The notes under the pieces are model-generated. The model saw only the letters and a list, made by a program, of their open reading frames with translations. It did not search any database and was not told where the DNA came from. Shown piece by piece: positions 1 to 5,213 of a DNA stretch of 6,102 nucleotides. The DNA is from Pyrinomonadaceae bacterium (GTDB taxonomy: Bacteria; Acidobacteriota; Blastocatellia; Pyrinomonadales; Pyrinomonadaceae): the NCBI GenBank assembly GCA_013812565.1, contig JACCTF010000249.1:1-6102 (forward strand), in the 5' to 3' direction. Numbering within the stretch: the stretch's first letter is position 1; each line of letters opens with the position of its first letter. A program made the position numbers and the translations under genes.

Positions 1-166
1 AGAGATTTACACATGTGGGGAATTAGAAAGTGGACGGCAATCACGCCCATGCGCATGTGGATTGAATGCGATTTGCCAAACCGCTCTCTGCGCTTCCGCG
101 TCATAGTCGTGCGTCCCATCTATACGCAACTCGCTGAGTTCTCTTAACTGTCGTTCGGTTTCGGGT

Positions 167-187
167 TTTAGCACCAATGGTGCTAAA
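167..187. repeat. Perfect 10-bp inverted repeat inside the long array interval
   Basis: TTTAGCACCA, one central A, then TGGTGCTAAA forms a perfect palindrome. It lies in the 147-bp stretch between the first and second clear CRISPR-like repeats. It could be a protein-binding site or hairpin, or simply a feature of the captured or inserted DNA. No T-run supports calling it a terminator. Confidence 0.6.
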
Positions 188-363
188 TTCTCTAACACTC
201 CAACTGCGGCGACATCACGCCCGTGCGCATGTGGATTGAAAGTCCCCAATTGGAGACATTCCCTCTAATGAAGCGTCACGCCCGTGCGCATGTGGAGTTA
301 CCAGTGTGATGTCAAAAACAATGAAAGATCAAGGAATCACGCCCACGCGCATGTGGAGTTACC

Positions 364-397
364 GCAAGCCGCTGCAAGCCGCTACAAGCCGCTACAA
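364..397. repeat. 10-bp tandem repeat forming a CRISPR-like spacer
   Basis: Three consecutive 10-bp units (GCAAGCCGCT, GCAAGCCGCT, ACAAGCCGCT) plus a partial ACAA run straight into the fifth array repeat. This tract takes up nearly the whole spacer between array repeats 4 and 5, so the spacer is low-complexity. It may have been taken from a tandem-repeat locus or have arisen by slippage within the array. Confidence 0.7.
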
Positions 398-509
398 TCA
401 CGCCCACGCGCATGTGGATTGAATTCCGTATCAACACGGATCACGTCCGCAGAAGGCGAAAACCACTTACCACTTCTTATAAGCGGTTTTAGACGAGGCG
501 AAGCCGAGT

Positions 510-524
510 GTAGCGACGCGCTAC
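510..524. repeat. Small GC-rich hairpin downstream of the HTH gene
   Basis: GTAGCG, a 3-base ACG loop, then CGCTAC. It sits about 60 bases past the stop of the minus-strand HTH gene and could shape the 3' end of that transcript. It lacks a U-tract, so it is not a convincing intrinsic terminator. The rest of 451-585 shows no gene. Confidence 0.4.
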
Positions 525-585
525 GGTGTCTTATGAATGCTCAAGAATCGGCGCGGAGCGTGACCCTTGCGATCGGTGACGCGGA

Positions 586-777
586 TCATGTCTTCTTCGC
601 GCTTTTACGTGGGCCACGCGGGCCGGGTTTGTCTTTTTCGAAGGACAGCACATCCGAACGGTACACAAGTAGTTTTTCGTACTTCCGCACTGATCGCAAC
701 CTTCCTCGCCTGGCGAGTGAGCGGATCGCCTCGGCTGTGACACCTCGCAGCCGCGCCGCCTCAGTGATAGTGATCAT
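586..777 (-). CDS. Small excisionase/MerR-like helix-turn-helix DNA-binding protein
   Basis: A 63-residue protein that is almost entirely one winged-helix domain of the excisionase/HTH_17 type. ITITEAARLRGVTAEAIRSL (residues 2-21) is the helix-turn-helix, RRGRLRSVRKYEKLLVYRSD (23-42) is the wing with the usual conserved Tyr-Arg before the last helix, and residues 46-63 form a Lys/Arg/Pro-rich tail that could contact DNA. The ATG at 777 is preferred because GAGG lies five bases upstream of it; an in-frame GTG at 801 would add eight residues but has no ribosome site. In mobile elements such proteins act as excision cofactors or small regulators. It is transcribed away from the conjugation-like gene, so the shared intergenic region may hold control sites for both. 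Its DNA target cannot be read from the sequence. The domain call is firm; the excisionase role is inferred. Confidence 0.72.
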   Translation of the reverse strand: MITITEAARLRGVTAEAIRSLARRGRLRSVRKYEKLLVYRSDVLSFEKDKPGPRGPRKSAKKT

Positions 778-810
778 CTCTTCCTCGTCTTTAGCCTTCA
801 CGAATAATTA

Positions 811-886
811 TGTTTGACAAACGGTTATAATAGACTTACCCTCCGCACTAATTTCCATACGCATTCTATAGCCAAACTTGTTTAAG
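811..886 (+). promoter_or_regulatory. Possible AT-rich divergent promoter region
   Basis: The AT-rich stretch between the divergent HTH gene and the conjugation-like gene contains TTGACA at 814-819 and TATAAT at 826-831, but these are only 6 bases apart and cannot be the -35 and -10 of one promoter. TATAAT could serve alone as a plus-strand -10, and a second weak -10-like TCTATAG lies at 866-872. The region is the only sensible place for both promoters, but the exact elements are uncertain. Confidence 0.25.
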
Positions 887-896
887 GGAAATCGTT

Positions 897-980
897 ATGT
901 GTGCGGACAGACAAACCCTCGTCGGTAACTCTCCAGGGATGCGCGAAGGTTGTCGCGCTGTAAGGAGTGAACGTGAGTAG
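897..980 (+). CDS. Possible 27-codon leader peptide upstream of the conjugation-like gene
   Basis: An ATG at 897 preceded by AAGGG at 884-888 (8-base spacing) opens a 27-codon frame starting MCADRQTLVGNSPG. Its TAG stop at 978-980 overlaps the first codons of the next gene (GTG at 973). The good ribosome site and the overlap are what a translationally coupled leader would look like. The peptide has no recognisable motif, and so short a frame can easily arise by chance. Confidence 0.2.
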   Translation: MCADRQTLVGNSPGMREGCRAVRSERE

Positions 981-1782
981 CAACACAAAAGTTTATGACG
1001 CAAGCGTTGATGCTTCTTCCGCAGGGGCCACACCCGAGGCCGCAACTGACACCCCCGCTGCCATTCCTGCTACCTCTATAGACTCTGCCGAGCGGGCGAC
1101 AACAAGCACACCGCTCTACCGCGACCCCGAAGATGTCCGCCTGGTTTTCTCCCTGTCACAGACCGCGACGATCCTCGCCTTTGTCGTGCTCGCGCTCGGC
1201 GGCTTCTCCCTTTACATGACCTTCAGATCGCCGCCGCTCATCGTCATCGACCGGACGAAGGAAGGCGACCGCGTTGTACTCATGGACGGGCAACAGATCG
1301 TTGACGGCGTGGCCCTCACGCGTGACCGCAGACCCGGCGACGAGGACAAACGCACCGCCGCTAACATCTTCTCCGCGCGCCTCTACAGGGTGGACCCGCA
1401 GACCAGAAAGACCGACCTTGAGAAGTTGATCAAGATGATGGTTCCCGGTGCGGCGGCGGAACTGGTGAGGCTGCTTAAGCCGGACCTGGAACAGCAACGC
1501 CGGGAGCATTGGCAGACATCTTGGGAACCTCAAGTCACTTCGATTGATCCGGCCGATGCCTACACCGTGCGAGTCGTCGGGCGCCAGCACATTACCCGCG
1601 TTGCTAAGAACGAAGTCGCGCAAGAAGCCCGCCAGTTGACCTTCAATCTGAAACTGTTGTTTGACTCGCGCGGGCGGGTTGAGGACAACGACCGAACCGG
1701 CTTTTTGATCGCCGACCTGCGCGACTTCCGCATCATCAACGAACCAACTGCACTCACTTCCAACGACCCGACGCGGAGGTAG
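973..1782 (+). CDS. VirB8/TraE-like conjugation (type IV secretion) membrane protein
   Basis: A 269-residue bitopic membrane protein. Residues 1-48 are a low-complexity Ala/Thr/Ser/Pro cytoplasmic tail, about 64-84 (TATILAFVVLALGGFSLYMT) form a single transmembrane helix, and the remainder is a soluble, probably periplasmic domain rich in alternating charged and hydrophobic strands and ending in LIADLRDFRIINE. This plan (N-terminal tail, one helix, NTF2-like domain) is that of VirB8/TrbF/TraE inner-membrane scaffold proteins of conjugative machines. The call rests on architecture and weak resemblance, not on a strong motif. GTG at 973 is chosen because AAGGAG at 962-967 lies five bases upstream; the in-frame GTG at 967 overlaps that ribosome site. 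No other secretion gene is in the window, so it is an orphan here. Alternative: an unrelated single-pass envelope protein. Confidence 0.5.
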   Translation: MSSNTKVYDASVDASSAGATPEAATDTPAAIPATSIDSAERATTSTPLYRDPEDVRLVFSLSQTATILAFVVLALGGFSLYMTFRSPPLIVIDRTKEGDRVVLMDGQQIVDGVALTRDRRPGDEDKRTAANIFSARLYRVDPQTRKTDLEKLIKMMVPGAAAELVRLLKPDLEQQRREHWQTSWEPQVTSIDPADAYTVRVVGRQHITRVAKNEVAQEARQLTFNLKLLFDSRGRVEDNDRTGFLIADLRDFRIINEPTALTSNDPTRR

Positions 1783-1784
1783 TG

Positions 1785-1865
1785 ATGCCGGATTCCAGAG
1801 TTGAATCACTCGTTCCAACCCCCGAGAAGCGTAACGGGGCGCTACGCACCCGAAATTTTAGGTGA
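1785..1865 (+). pseudogene. Well-initiated 26-codon frame, possibly the broken start of the next transfer gene
   Basis: ATG at 1785 follows the TAG of the preceding gene by two bases and has GGAGGT at 1775-1780 as its ribosome site, an arrangement typical of a coupled downstream gene in an operon. The frame (MPDSRVESLVPTPEKRNGAL and six more codons) stops at TGA 1863-1865. The 155 bases that follow contain no continuation in that frame. The simplest reading is that the operon was cut just after this start by a deletion or rearrangement that brought in the operator/RHH/sigma unit. It could instead be a genuine small peptide. Product unknown. Confidence 0.35.
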
Positions 1866-1913
1866 CACGTCATCCCTAAAGGTTTGTGTCTGCGCCGTAT
1901 ACGCACGTAAACA

Positions 1914-1999
1914 CTGTCTACAAATGTAGACAGTTGAAATCAAAGGGCTTAGCGGATTCTGTCTACAAATGTATACAGGCCGTCTACAAATGTAAACAA
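1914..1999. promoter_or_regulatory. Three palindromic operator-like sites upstream of the RHH-sigma unit
   Basis: Three copies share the 13-base core GTCTACAAATGTA: 1914-1933 (a perfect palindrome with 9-bp arms CTGTCTACA and TGTAGACAG around AA), 1959-1978 (right arm GTATACAG) and 1980-1999 (right arm GTAAACAA). Starts are 45 and 21 bp apart, the latter about two helical turns, and the last copy ends 21 bases before the RHH start codon. TACA-n2-TGTA is the known operator pattern of BlaI/MecI/CopY winged-helix repressors. RHH proteins also bind clustered repeats in their own promoters, so autoregulation is equally plausible. Iterons of a replication or transfer origin are a third option. The promoter itself is not clear; TATACA at 1972-1977 inside the second site is one -10 candidate. 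Confidence 0.72.
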
Positions 2000-2020
2000 G
2001 CAAAAAGGAGTTTTTAGGCG

Positions 2021-2440
2021 ATGTCAACACCAAAAACCTCAGAGCAAAAGGCAGAGTTTAAGAAGGATAATCAGCCGCACGTCATCAGCTACCGGCTGAC
2101 TGAAGAAGACTACCGGGAGACGGAAACATTGGCCGGCGTGCAAGGAATTTCCGTGAACGAACTGTGCCGCAAGACGCTCGTGGCGTGGTTACAAGAAGGC
2201 CGGGGTATGACCTTAAACGAGCGTCTGATTTACGAGGAGATCGCCCGCTTGCGCTTCGTCACCGGGCAATGTTTCAAGCTGCTGGCGAGCGACGAGTTGG
2301 ACAAGGAATCATGGGAAAAAGTGCTAGAGGTAGAAGGGAAAAAGGGCAAAGAGATCGCCGACAACTTGCTGCGGCGGGCGATGGCTTCCGGAGGGGCACG
2401 CAACACGAACAAGGGAGGAGAAGAAGATGGAGAAGAATGA
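2021..2440 (+). CDS. Ribbon-helix-helix DNA-binding protein (MobC/CopG-like)
   Basis: A 139-residue protein. Residues about 19-57 fit the ribbon-helix-helix fold: strand HVISYRLTEED, helix DYRETETLAGV, turn QGISVNE, helix ELCRKTLVAWLQ. A helical segment (about 64-121) and a Gly/Glu-rich acidic tail follow. Relaxosome accessory proteins (MobC/TraY-like) and plasmid repressors share this plan: RHH at one end and a helical extension at the other. ATG at 2021 has AAGGAG at 2005-2010, ten bases upstream. The three operator-like sites end just before it, suggesting that the protein may bind its own promoter. It overlaps the sigma-like gene by 14 bases, implying translational coupling and joint function. 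Whether it is a transcription regulator or a mobilization factor cannot be decided here; no relaxase is visible. Confidence 0.65.
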   Translation: MSTPKTSEQKAEFKKDNQPHVISYRLTEEDYRETETLAGVQGISVNELCRKTLVAWLQEGRGMTLNERLIYEEIARLRFVTGQCFKLLASDELDKESWEKVLEVEGKKGKEIADNLLRRAMASGGARNTNKGGEEDGEE

Positions 2441-3182
2441 GGCTGTTGATGTGTGGGAGCAGGAGGAAGCAGACATCTTAGCGGCAGCCCGCGCACAGGC
2501 AAAAAAGGTTGCGAGCGGGCGGTATAAGAGGAGTCCGATTCCCGGCACTTGCCACGAAGACTTGGTGCAAGAAGTCATGCTGAAGATGCTCAAGCACCTG
2601 CGGAAACACAAATCTGGGGAGGAGCAAATAAGGATCGAAACCTTACTGAATTACGTCAGCAAGGCGACGACGAATCACTATTACACGATGCTGCGTAGAC
2701 CTTACTGTTCCCAGGAGGTTGACTTGCACGATGGCAGCGAAGAGGACACAGAACAGGACGCGCGCGAGTGGTTCACTTGCAGGCTTGTCTCGCCCGAGGA
2801 CAGGGTGGTTTACCGGGAAGCATTAGAGCAGGCGTGGGTCAGAATATGCGAGCTGCCGCGTCCTCAATTCACTGCTTTCATTCTGCTTCAGCGCGACGGG
2901 TTTGACGGAGACGACATCGCCAGTATGCTCCTTGATGCGGGCCTGTGTAGTAGGGGGCAACTCGCCGCCAAGATGGAGATGGCGGAGCAGGAATTGGAAG
3001 CCTTGTTGCAGTTAGAGCGGCGAACAGTGGCAGAGGTCGGGGCACTACTTGGAATATCCGCAGTGACGGCAAACATCAGGCGCGACGAGGCGAAGAGATA
3101 CGTCACAGGACAGCCACAGCGGAGGAGAAAGGCCCCGCTCGGCACCGATTGGCGGAAGGCGCGCGCGATTCGTTATCTCTAA
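2427..3182 (+). CDS. Sigma-70-like (ECF-type) transcription factor with an extended C-terminal HTH region
   Basis: A 251-residue protein. Residues 43-91 match sigma region 2: CHEDLVQEVMLKMLKHLRK, then LLNYVSKATTNHYYTMLRRP, as in the core-binding and -10-recognition helices of ECF sigma factors. An acidic linker (about 97-114) follows. Residues 126-190 resemble region 4 (REALEQAWVRICELPRPQFT, then DGDDIASML), and 199-226 give what looks like a second helix-turn-helix (TVAEVGALLGISAVTANIRR) followed by a basic tail. Typical ECF factors are around 170-200 residues with one region 4, so this one is longer and seems to carry two HTH segments in tandem. ATG at 2427 has GGAGGAG at 2414-2420 and lies inside the end of the RHH gene. 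No anti-sigma gene follows. Likely role: directing RNA polymerase to element promoters. Alternative: a sigma-like regulator that does not bind the core enzyme. Confidence 0.6.
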   Translation: MEKNEAVDVWEQEEADILAAARAQAKKVASGRYKRSPIPGTCHEDLVQEVMLKMLKHLRKHKSGEEQIRIETLLNYVSKATTNHYYTMLRRPYCSQEVDLHDGSEEDTEQDAREWFTCRLVSPEDRVVYREALEQAWVRICELPRPQFTAFILLQRDGFDGDDIASMLLDAGLCSRGQLAAKMEMAEQELEALLQLERRTVAEVGALLGISAVTANIRRDEAKRYVTGQPQRRRKAPLGTDWRKARAIRYL

Positions 3183-3188
3183 TAAGAT

Positions 3189-3261
3189 AGAAGACAAGTT
3201 CGGACAGCTATCTGACTATTTGATTCAGCAACTCAAAACTCCGTCCGTCAAAATGTCTTCT
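3189..3261. repeat. Long interrupted inverted repeat in the convergent gap
   Basis: AGAAGACA (3189-3196) with GGAC (3202-3205) is mirrored by GTCC (3243-3246) and TGTCTTCT (3254-3261). The pair lies between the converging sigma-like gene and the methyltransferase. It could fold into a weak long-range stem that separates the two transcripts, or mark the edge of an inserted segment. It has no U-run and is not a standard terminator. Confidence 0.45.
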
Positions 3262-3281
3262 GCGTAAGTCCTAAGTTTGTG

Positions 3282-3974
3282 TTACGGCTTGCGGCACAGA
3301 ACTTGGTACTGCGCGCCGATCGGCAACTTTGAAACGATCGGCTCAATCCCCCTCAACCAACGCAGCACGCGCGGAAAGATAAACAGGAAATCAGTTCGCA
3401 GAACTTCGAAGCCGCCAGCTCGGAGCAGCCTTCGCGCTTCGAGAAACGAAAGGGTGGCGGCGTCGTGATCAAAGGGACATCGGCTCATCACATAACGAGT
3501 GCCAGGATTCCAAGGATTGTTTTCCCAGAGGGCGAACAACCCGCCGGGCCGCAATGAGCGGTGGACGTAATTGACGGCCGTGGCACGCTCGCCGGTGGCG
3601 ATGTGGTGAAACACACCGTTGCAAAACGCTAGATCAATTTGTTCGCCCGGCTGGTACTGGCTCAGCGGTAGAAATTGCGTACAATCCGGATCGTAAGTTC
3701 GTTTCGCCACCTCCAGGGACTTCGCCGAGACGTCAACGCCGAAGACAGATTCGACCCCAGTTAAGTCGAGTAAGAAGCTTACAGATGAACCCGTGCCACA
3801 ACCAAAATCCATAACTGATTTAGGCTGCTCTCCTAACCGCTGCAGACAATCTGCCAGCCACGTAATGCGACCTTGAGCGAAGTAGCTCTTATCCTCTCCC
3901 GAGACGGAAAGACCCTGGGCGAGCGCTGCATCGTAGTCTTCAGCGTATTGATCAAATTCAGCGTTGTCGATCAT
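3282..3974 (-). CDS. Class I SAM-dependent methyltransferase of a glycan locus
   Basis: A 230-residue cytoplasmic methyltransferase with the Rossmann fold: SAM-binding motif I VMDFGCGTGSS (54-64), acidic ribose-binding Asp81 in FGVDVS, motif IV-like LAFCNGVFHHI (115-125), and the post-motif LRPGGLFALWENNPWNPGTR (141-160). The C-terminus PIGAQYQVLCRKP is typical of methyltransferases paired with DPM-like glycosyltransferases. Start ATG 3974 overlaps the TGA of the upstream glycosyltransferase (ATGA), so the genes are coupled; a longer in-frame start at 4112 is rejected because it would lie deep within that gene and lacks homologous-looking sequence. No strong ribosome site is needed with this overlap. 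It is the last gene of the minus-strand operon. Substrate unknown; a lipid-linked sugar or polyprenyl product of the neighbouring enzyme is the reasonable guess. Confidence 0.85.
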   Translation of the reverse strand: MIDNAEFDQYAEDYDAALAQGLSVSGEDKSYFAQGRITWLADCLQRLGEQPKSVMDFGCGTGSSVSFLLDLTGVESVFGVDVSAKSLEVAKRTYDPDCTQFLPLSQYQPGEQIDLAFCNGVFHHIATGERATAVNYVHRSLRPGGLFALWENNPWNPGTRYVMSRCPFDHDAATLSFLEARRLLRAGGFEVLRTDFLFIFPRVLRWLRGIEPIVSKLPIGAQYQVLCRKP

Positions 3975-5197
3975 CGTCTTCTTAACCCCAAGATGCTCAG
4001 AAAGAAGCTTGACAAAACAATTTGGCACCCGAGGGTTAGCGAGGTGATCGCCGGAATGATCATCCGCAGGGTTTCCGAGGGATCCAGCGGGCCGAAAGAG
4101 CGTGCGCTCCAAGAGCTTAATGCATAAACGGAACCGGCCAGCCCGGCTACGAGGAGAGCAGTTCCAACGATCAATCCCGCCTCCAGGTTGATAAAGCGAA
4201 ACACCTTGTTCAATCGGGGATCATCAGGAAGCAGTCCTTCGCTGATCGCAAAGATTTTAGTGAACACCGCGAAAACAACAGCCTGAAAGCCAATTACAAT
4301 CGCTACCGCCCCGTACAGCAGCGTATGGACATTGAAGGTAACGCCTCCGACAACTCTTGACCCGGGTAAAAGCCACAATCCTGTTATCAAACCGAGAAGC
4401 ATGAGCAATGCGCCGGGGTAGAGGAACAGCCAGCGTGGACTGTAGAGCAGTAGGAACCGCAGGTGTCGCCACCCATCTCGCCAGCTACGCAGGTGTGGTG
4501 GGCGGCTGCGACCATCGGGCGAGAGCGTCGTCGGCACCTCAGTGATCCGCAGCTTGTATAGTGTGGCTTTGACCACCATTTCGCTGGCGAATTCCATCCC
4601 GGTTGTTCGTAAGTCCAGCCGTGTGATCGCGGCTTTACTGAAGCCACGCAATCCGCAATGAAAATCGCCGCACGGACTGCGAAATAGCAGGCGCCCTATT
4701 CCCGTCAGGGCAGGGTTTCCTAAATACTTGTGGAGAGGCGGCATGGCCTTCGGTTTGATGCCGCCTTTGAAGCGGTTGCCCATCACCAGGTCATAGCCCG
4801 CTCGCAACTTTTCGACGAATGGGCCCAAGTTAGTGAAGTCGTAACTATCGTCGGCATCACCCATGATGATGTACTTACCGCGGGCAGCGGCAATGCCGCC
4901 CATCAAAGCGTTGCCGTATCCTTTGGCTTCGACGTGGACGACGCGCGCGCCCAGGCAGGCGACGATTGTCTGAGACCCGTCGGTGCTGCCGTTGTCGGCG
5001 ACAATGATTTCGCCCGCAATCTGGTGCTCACGTAACGATTGTTGGGCCTTCCCGATGCACGCCGCTAAAGTGTCGGCTTCGTTCAAGCACGGCATCACAA
5101 CAGAGAGTTCCGGCGCGAACTCTTCATCTGTCGATATTGGAGCTGCGGCTTTTTCCAACCCCGAGCCGCTTTCAACTTCGATCCTTACTGTGCTCAT
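3971..5197 (-). CDS. Membrane-anchored family 2 glycosyltransferase (dolichyl/undecaprenyl-phosphate sugar synthase type)
   Basis: A 408-residue GT-A glycosyltransferase. The catalytic domain has LSVVMPCLNEADTL (31-44), the nucleotide-binding IIVADNGSTDGS (64-75), the metal-binding MGDADDSYDF (112-121), and MGNRFKGGIKPKAMPPLHKY (139-158) leading to FRSPCGDFHCGLRGF (172-186). Four hydrophobic segments follow at about 257-277, 291-316, 338-362 and 377-403, so the enzyme is membrane-bound with the catalytic part in the cytoplasm. The family moves a sugar from a nucleotide donor to a polyprenyl phosphate for later use outside the membrane; the exact sugar cannot be read. ATG 5197 is preferred, with AAGGGGG at 5215-5209 upstream; an in-frame GTG at 5209 overlaps that site. 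It follows the first methyltransferase by a short gap and couples to the second by ATGA. Confidence 0.88.
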   Translation of the reverse strand: MSTVRIEVESGSGLEKAAAPISTDEEFAPELSVVMPCLNEADTLAACIGKAQQSLREHQIAGEIIVADNGSTDGSQTIVACLGARVVHVEAKGYGNALMGGIAAARGKYIIMGDADDSYDFTNLGPFVEKLRAGYDLVMGNRFKGGIKPKAMPPLHKYLGNPALTGIGRLLFRSPCGDFHCGLRGFSKAAITRLDLRTTGMEFASEMVVKATLYKLRITEVPTTLSPDGRSRPPHLRSWRDGWRHLRFLLLYSPRWLFLYPGALLMLLGLITGLWLLPGSRVVGGVTFNVHTLLYGAVAIVIGFQAVVFAVFTKIFAISEGLLPDDPRLNKVFRFINLEAGLIVGTALLVAGLAGSVYALSSWSARSFGPLDPSETLRMIIPAITSLTLGCQIVLSSFFLSILGLRRR

Positions 5198-5209
5198 TGA
5201 GCTGAGCAC
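5190..5209 (-). promoter_or_regulatory. Inverted repeat over the glycosyltransferase start codon
   Basis: On the minus strand GTGCTCA (5209-5203), six bases, then TGAGCAC (5196-5190) form a perfect 7-bp stem. The stem takes in the second and third bases of the ATG at 5197 and abuts the AAGGGGG ribosome site. Folded mRNA would hide the start, so translation may depend on ribosomes arriving from the upstream methyltransferase. It could also be chance. Confidence 0.35.
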
Positions 5210-5213
5210 CCCC

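Larger units (their letters stand above)
40..423 (+). CRISPR. Degenerate type I-C-like CRISPR repeat array without cas genes
   Basis: Five related 27-bp repeats begin at 40, 214, 275, 336 and 397. The core is TCACGCCC, two variable bases, then GCGCATGTGGA. The GCATGTGG element recurs at an exact 61-bp period from the second to the fifth copy, which gives about 34-bp unique spacers. The GTGGATTGAA ending in copies 1, 2 and 5 resembles the 3' end of type I-C repeats (GTGGATTGAAAC), so the array probably reads on the plus strand with its leader to the left. Copies 3 and 4 end GTGGAGTTACC instead, and the inner dinucleotide is AT, GT, GT, AC, AC. Such divergence is unusual in an active array. Partial repeats may lie at 11-20 and 440-450. 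No cas gene is in the window. Alternative: a non-CRISPR interspersed repeat family. Confidence 0.6.

Noticed and set aside
7..249. 80-codon minus-strand frame crossing the array
   Set aside because: Its NPHAHGRD repeats are translations of the CRISPR-like repeat; the middle looks protein-like but there is no ribosome site and the frame simply runs through two repeats.
510..524. Intrinsic terminator of the HTH gene
   Set aside because: A hairpin exists but no T-run follows on either strand.
284..817. 177-codon plus-strand frame
   Set aside because: It begins inside an array repeat, crosses two more and then runs antisense to the convincing HTH gene, with no domain and no ribosome site.
814..831. 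TTGACA and TATAAT as one sigma-70 promoter
   Set aside because: The hexamers are only 6 bases apart; the usual distance is about 17.
1156..1818. 220-codon minus-strand frame opposite the VirB8-like gene
   Set aside because: It is an antisense shadow: the plus-strand frame has a ribosome site, a clear membrane helix and a sensible domain plan, and this one has none.
1842..2033. Minus-strand frame with repeated VYICRQ
   Set aside because: The repeated residues are just the three operator-like DNA sites translated in one frame.
3975..4112. 46-residue N-terminal extension of the last methyltransferase
   Set aside because: It lies inside the glycosyltransferase coding region; the ATGA overlap at 3974-3971 gives the natural start.
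4730..5035. Plus-strand frame opposite the glycosyltransferase
   Set aside because: Antisense shadow of the catalytic domain, which carries all expected motifs on the other strand.
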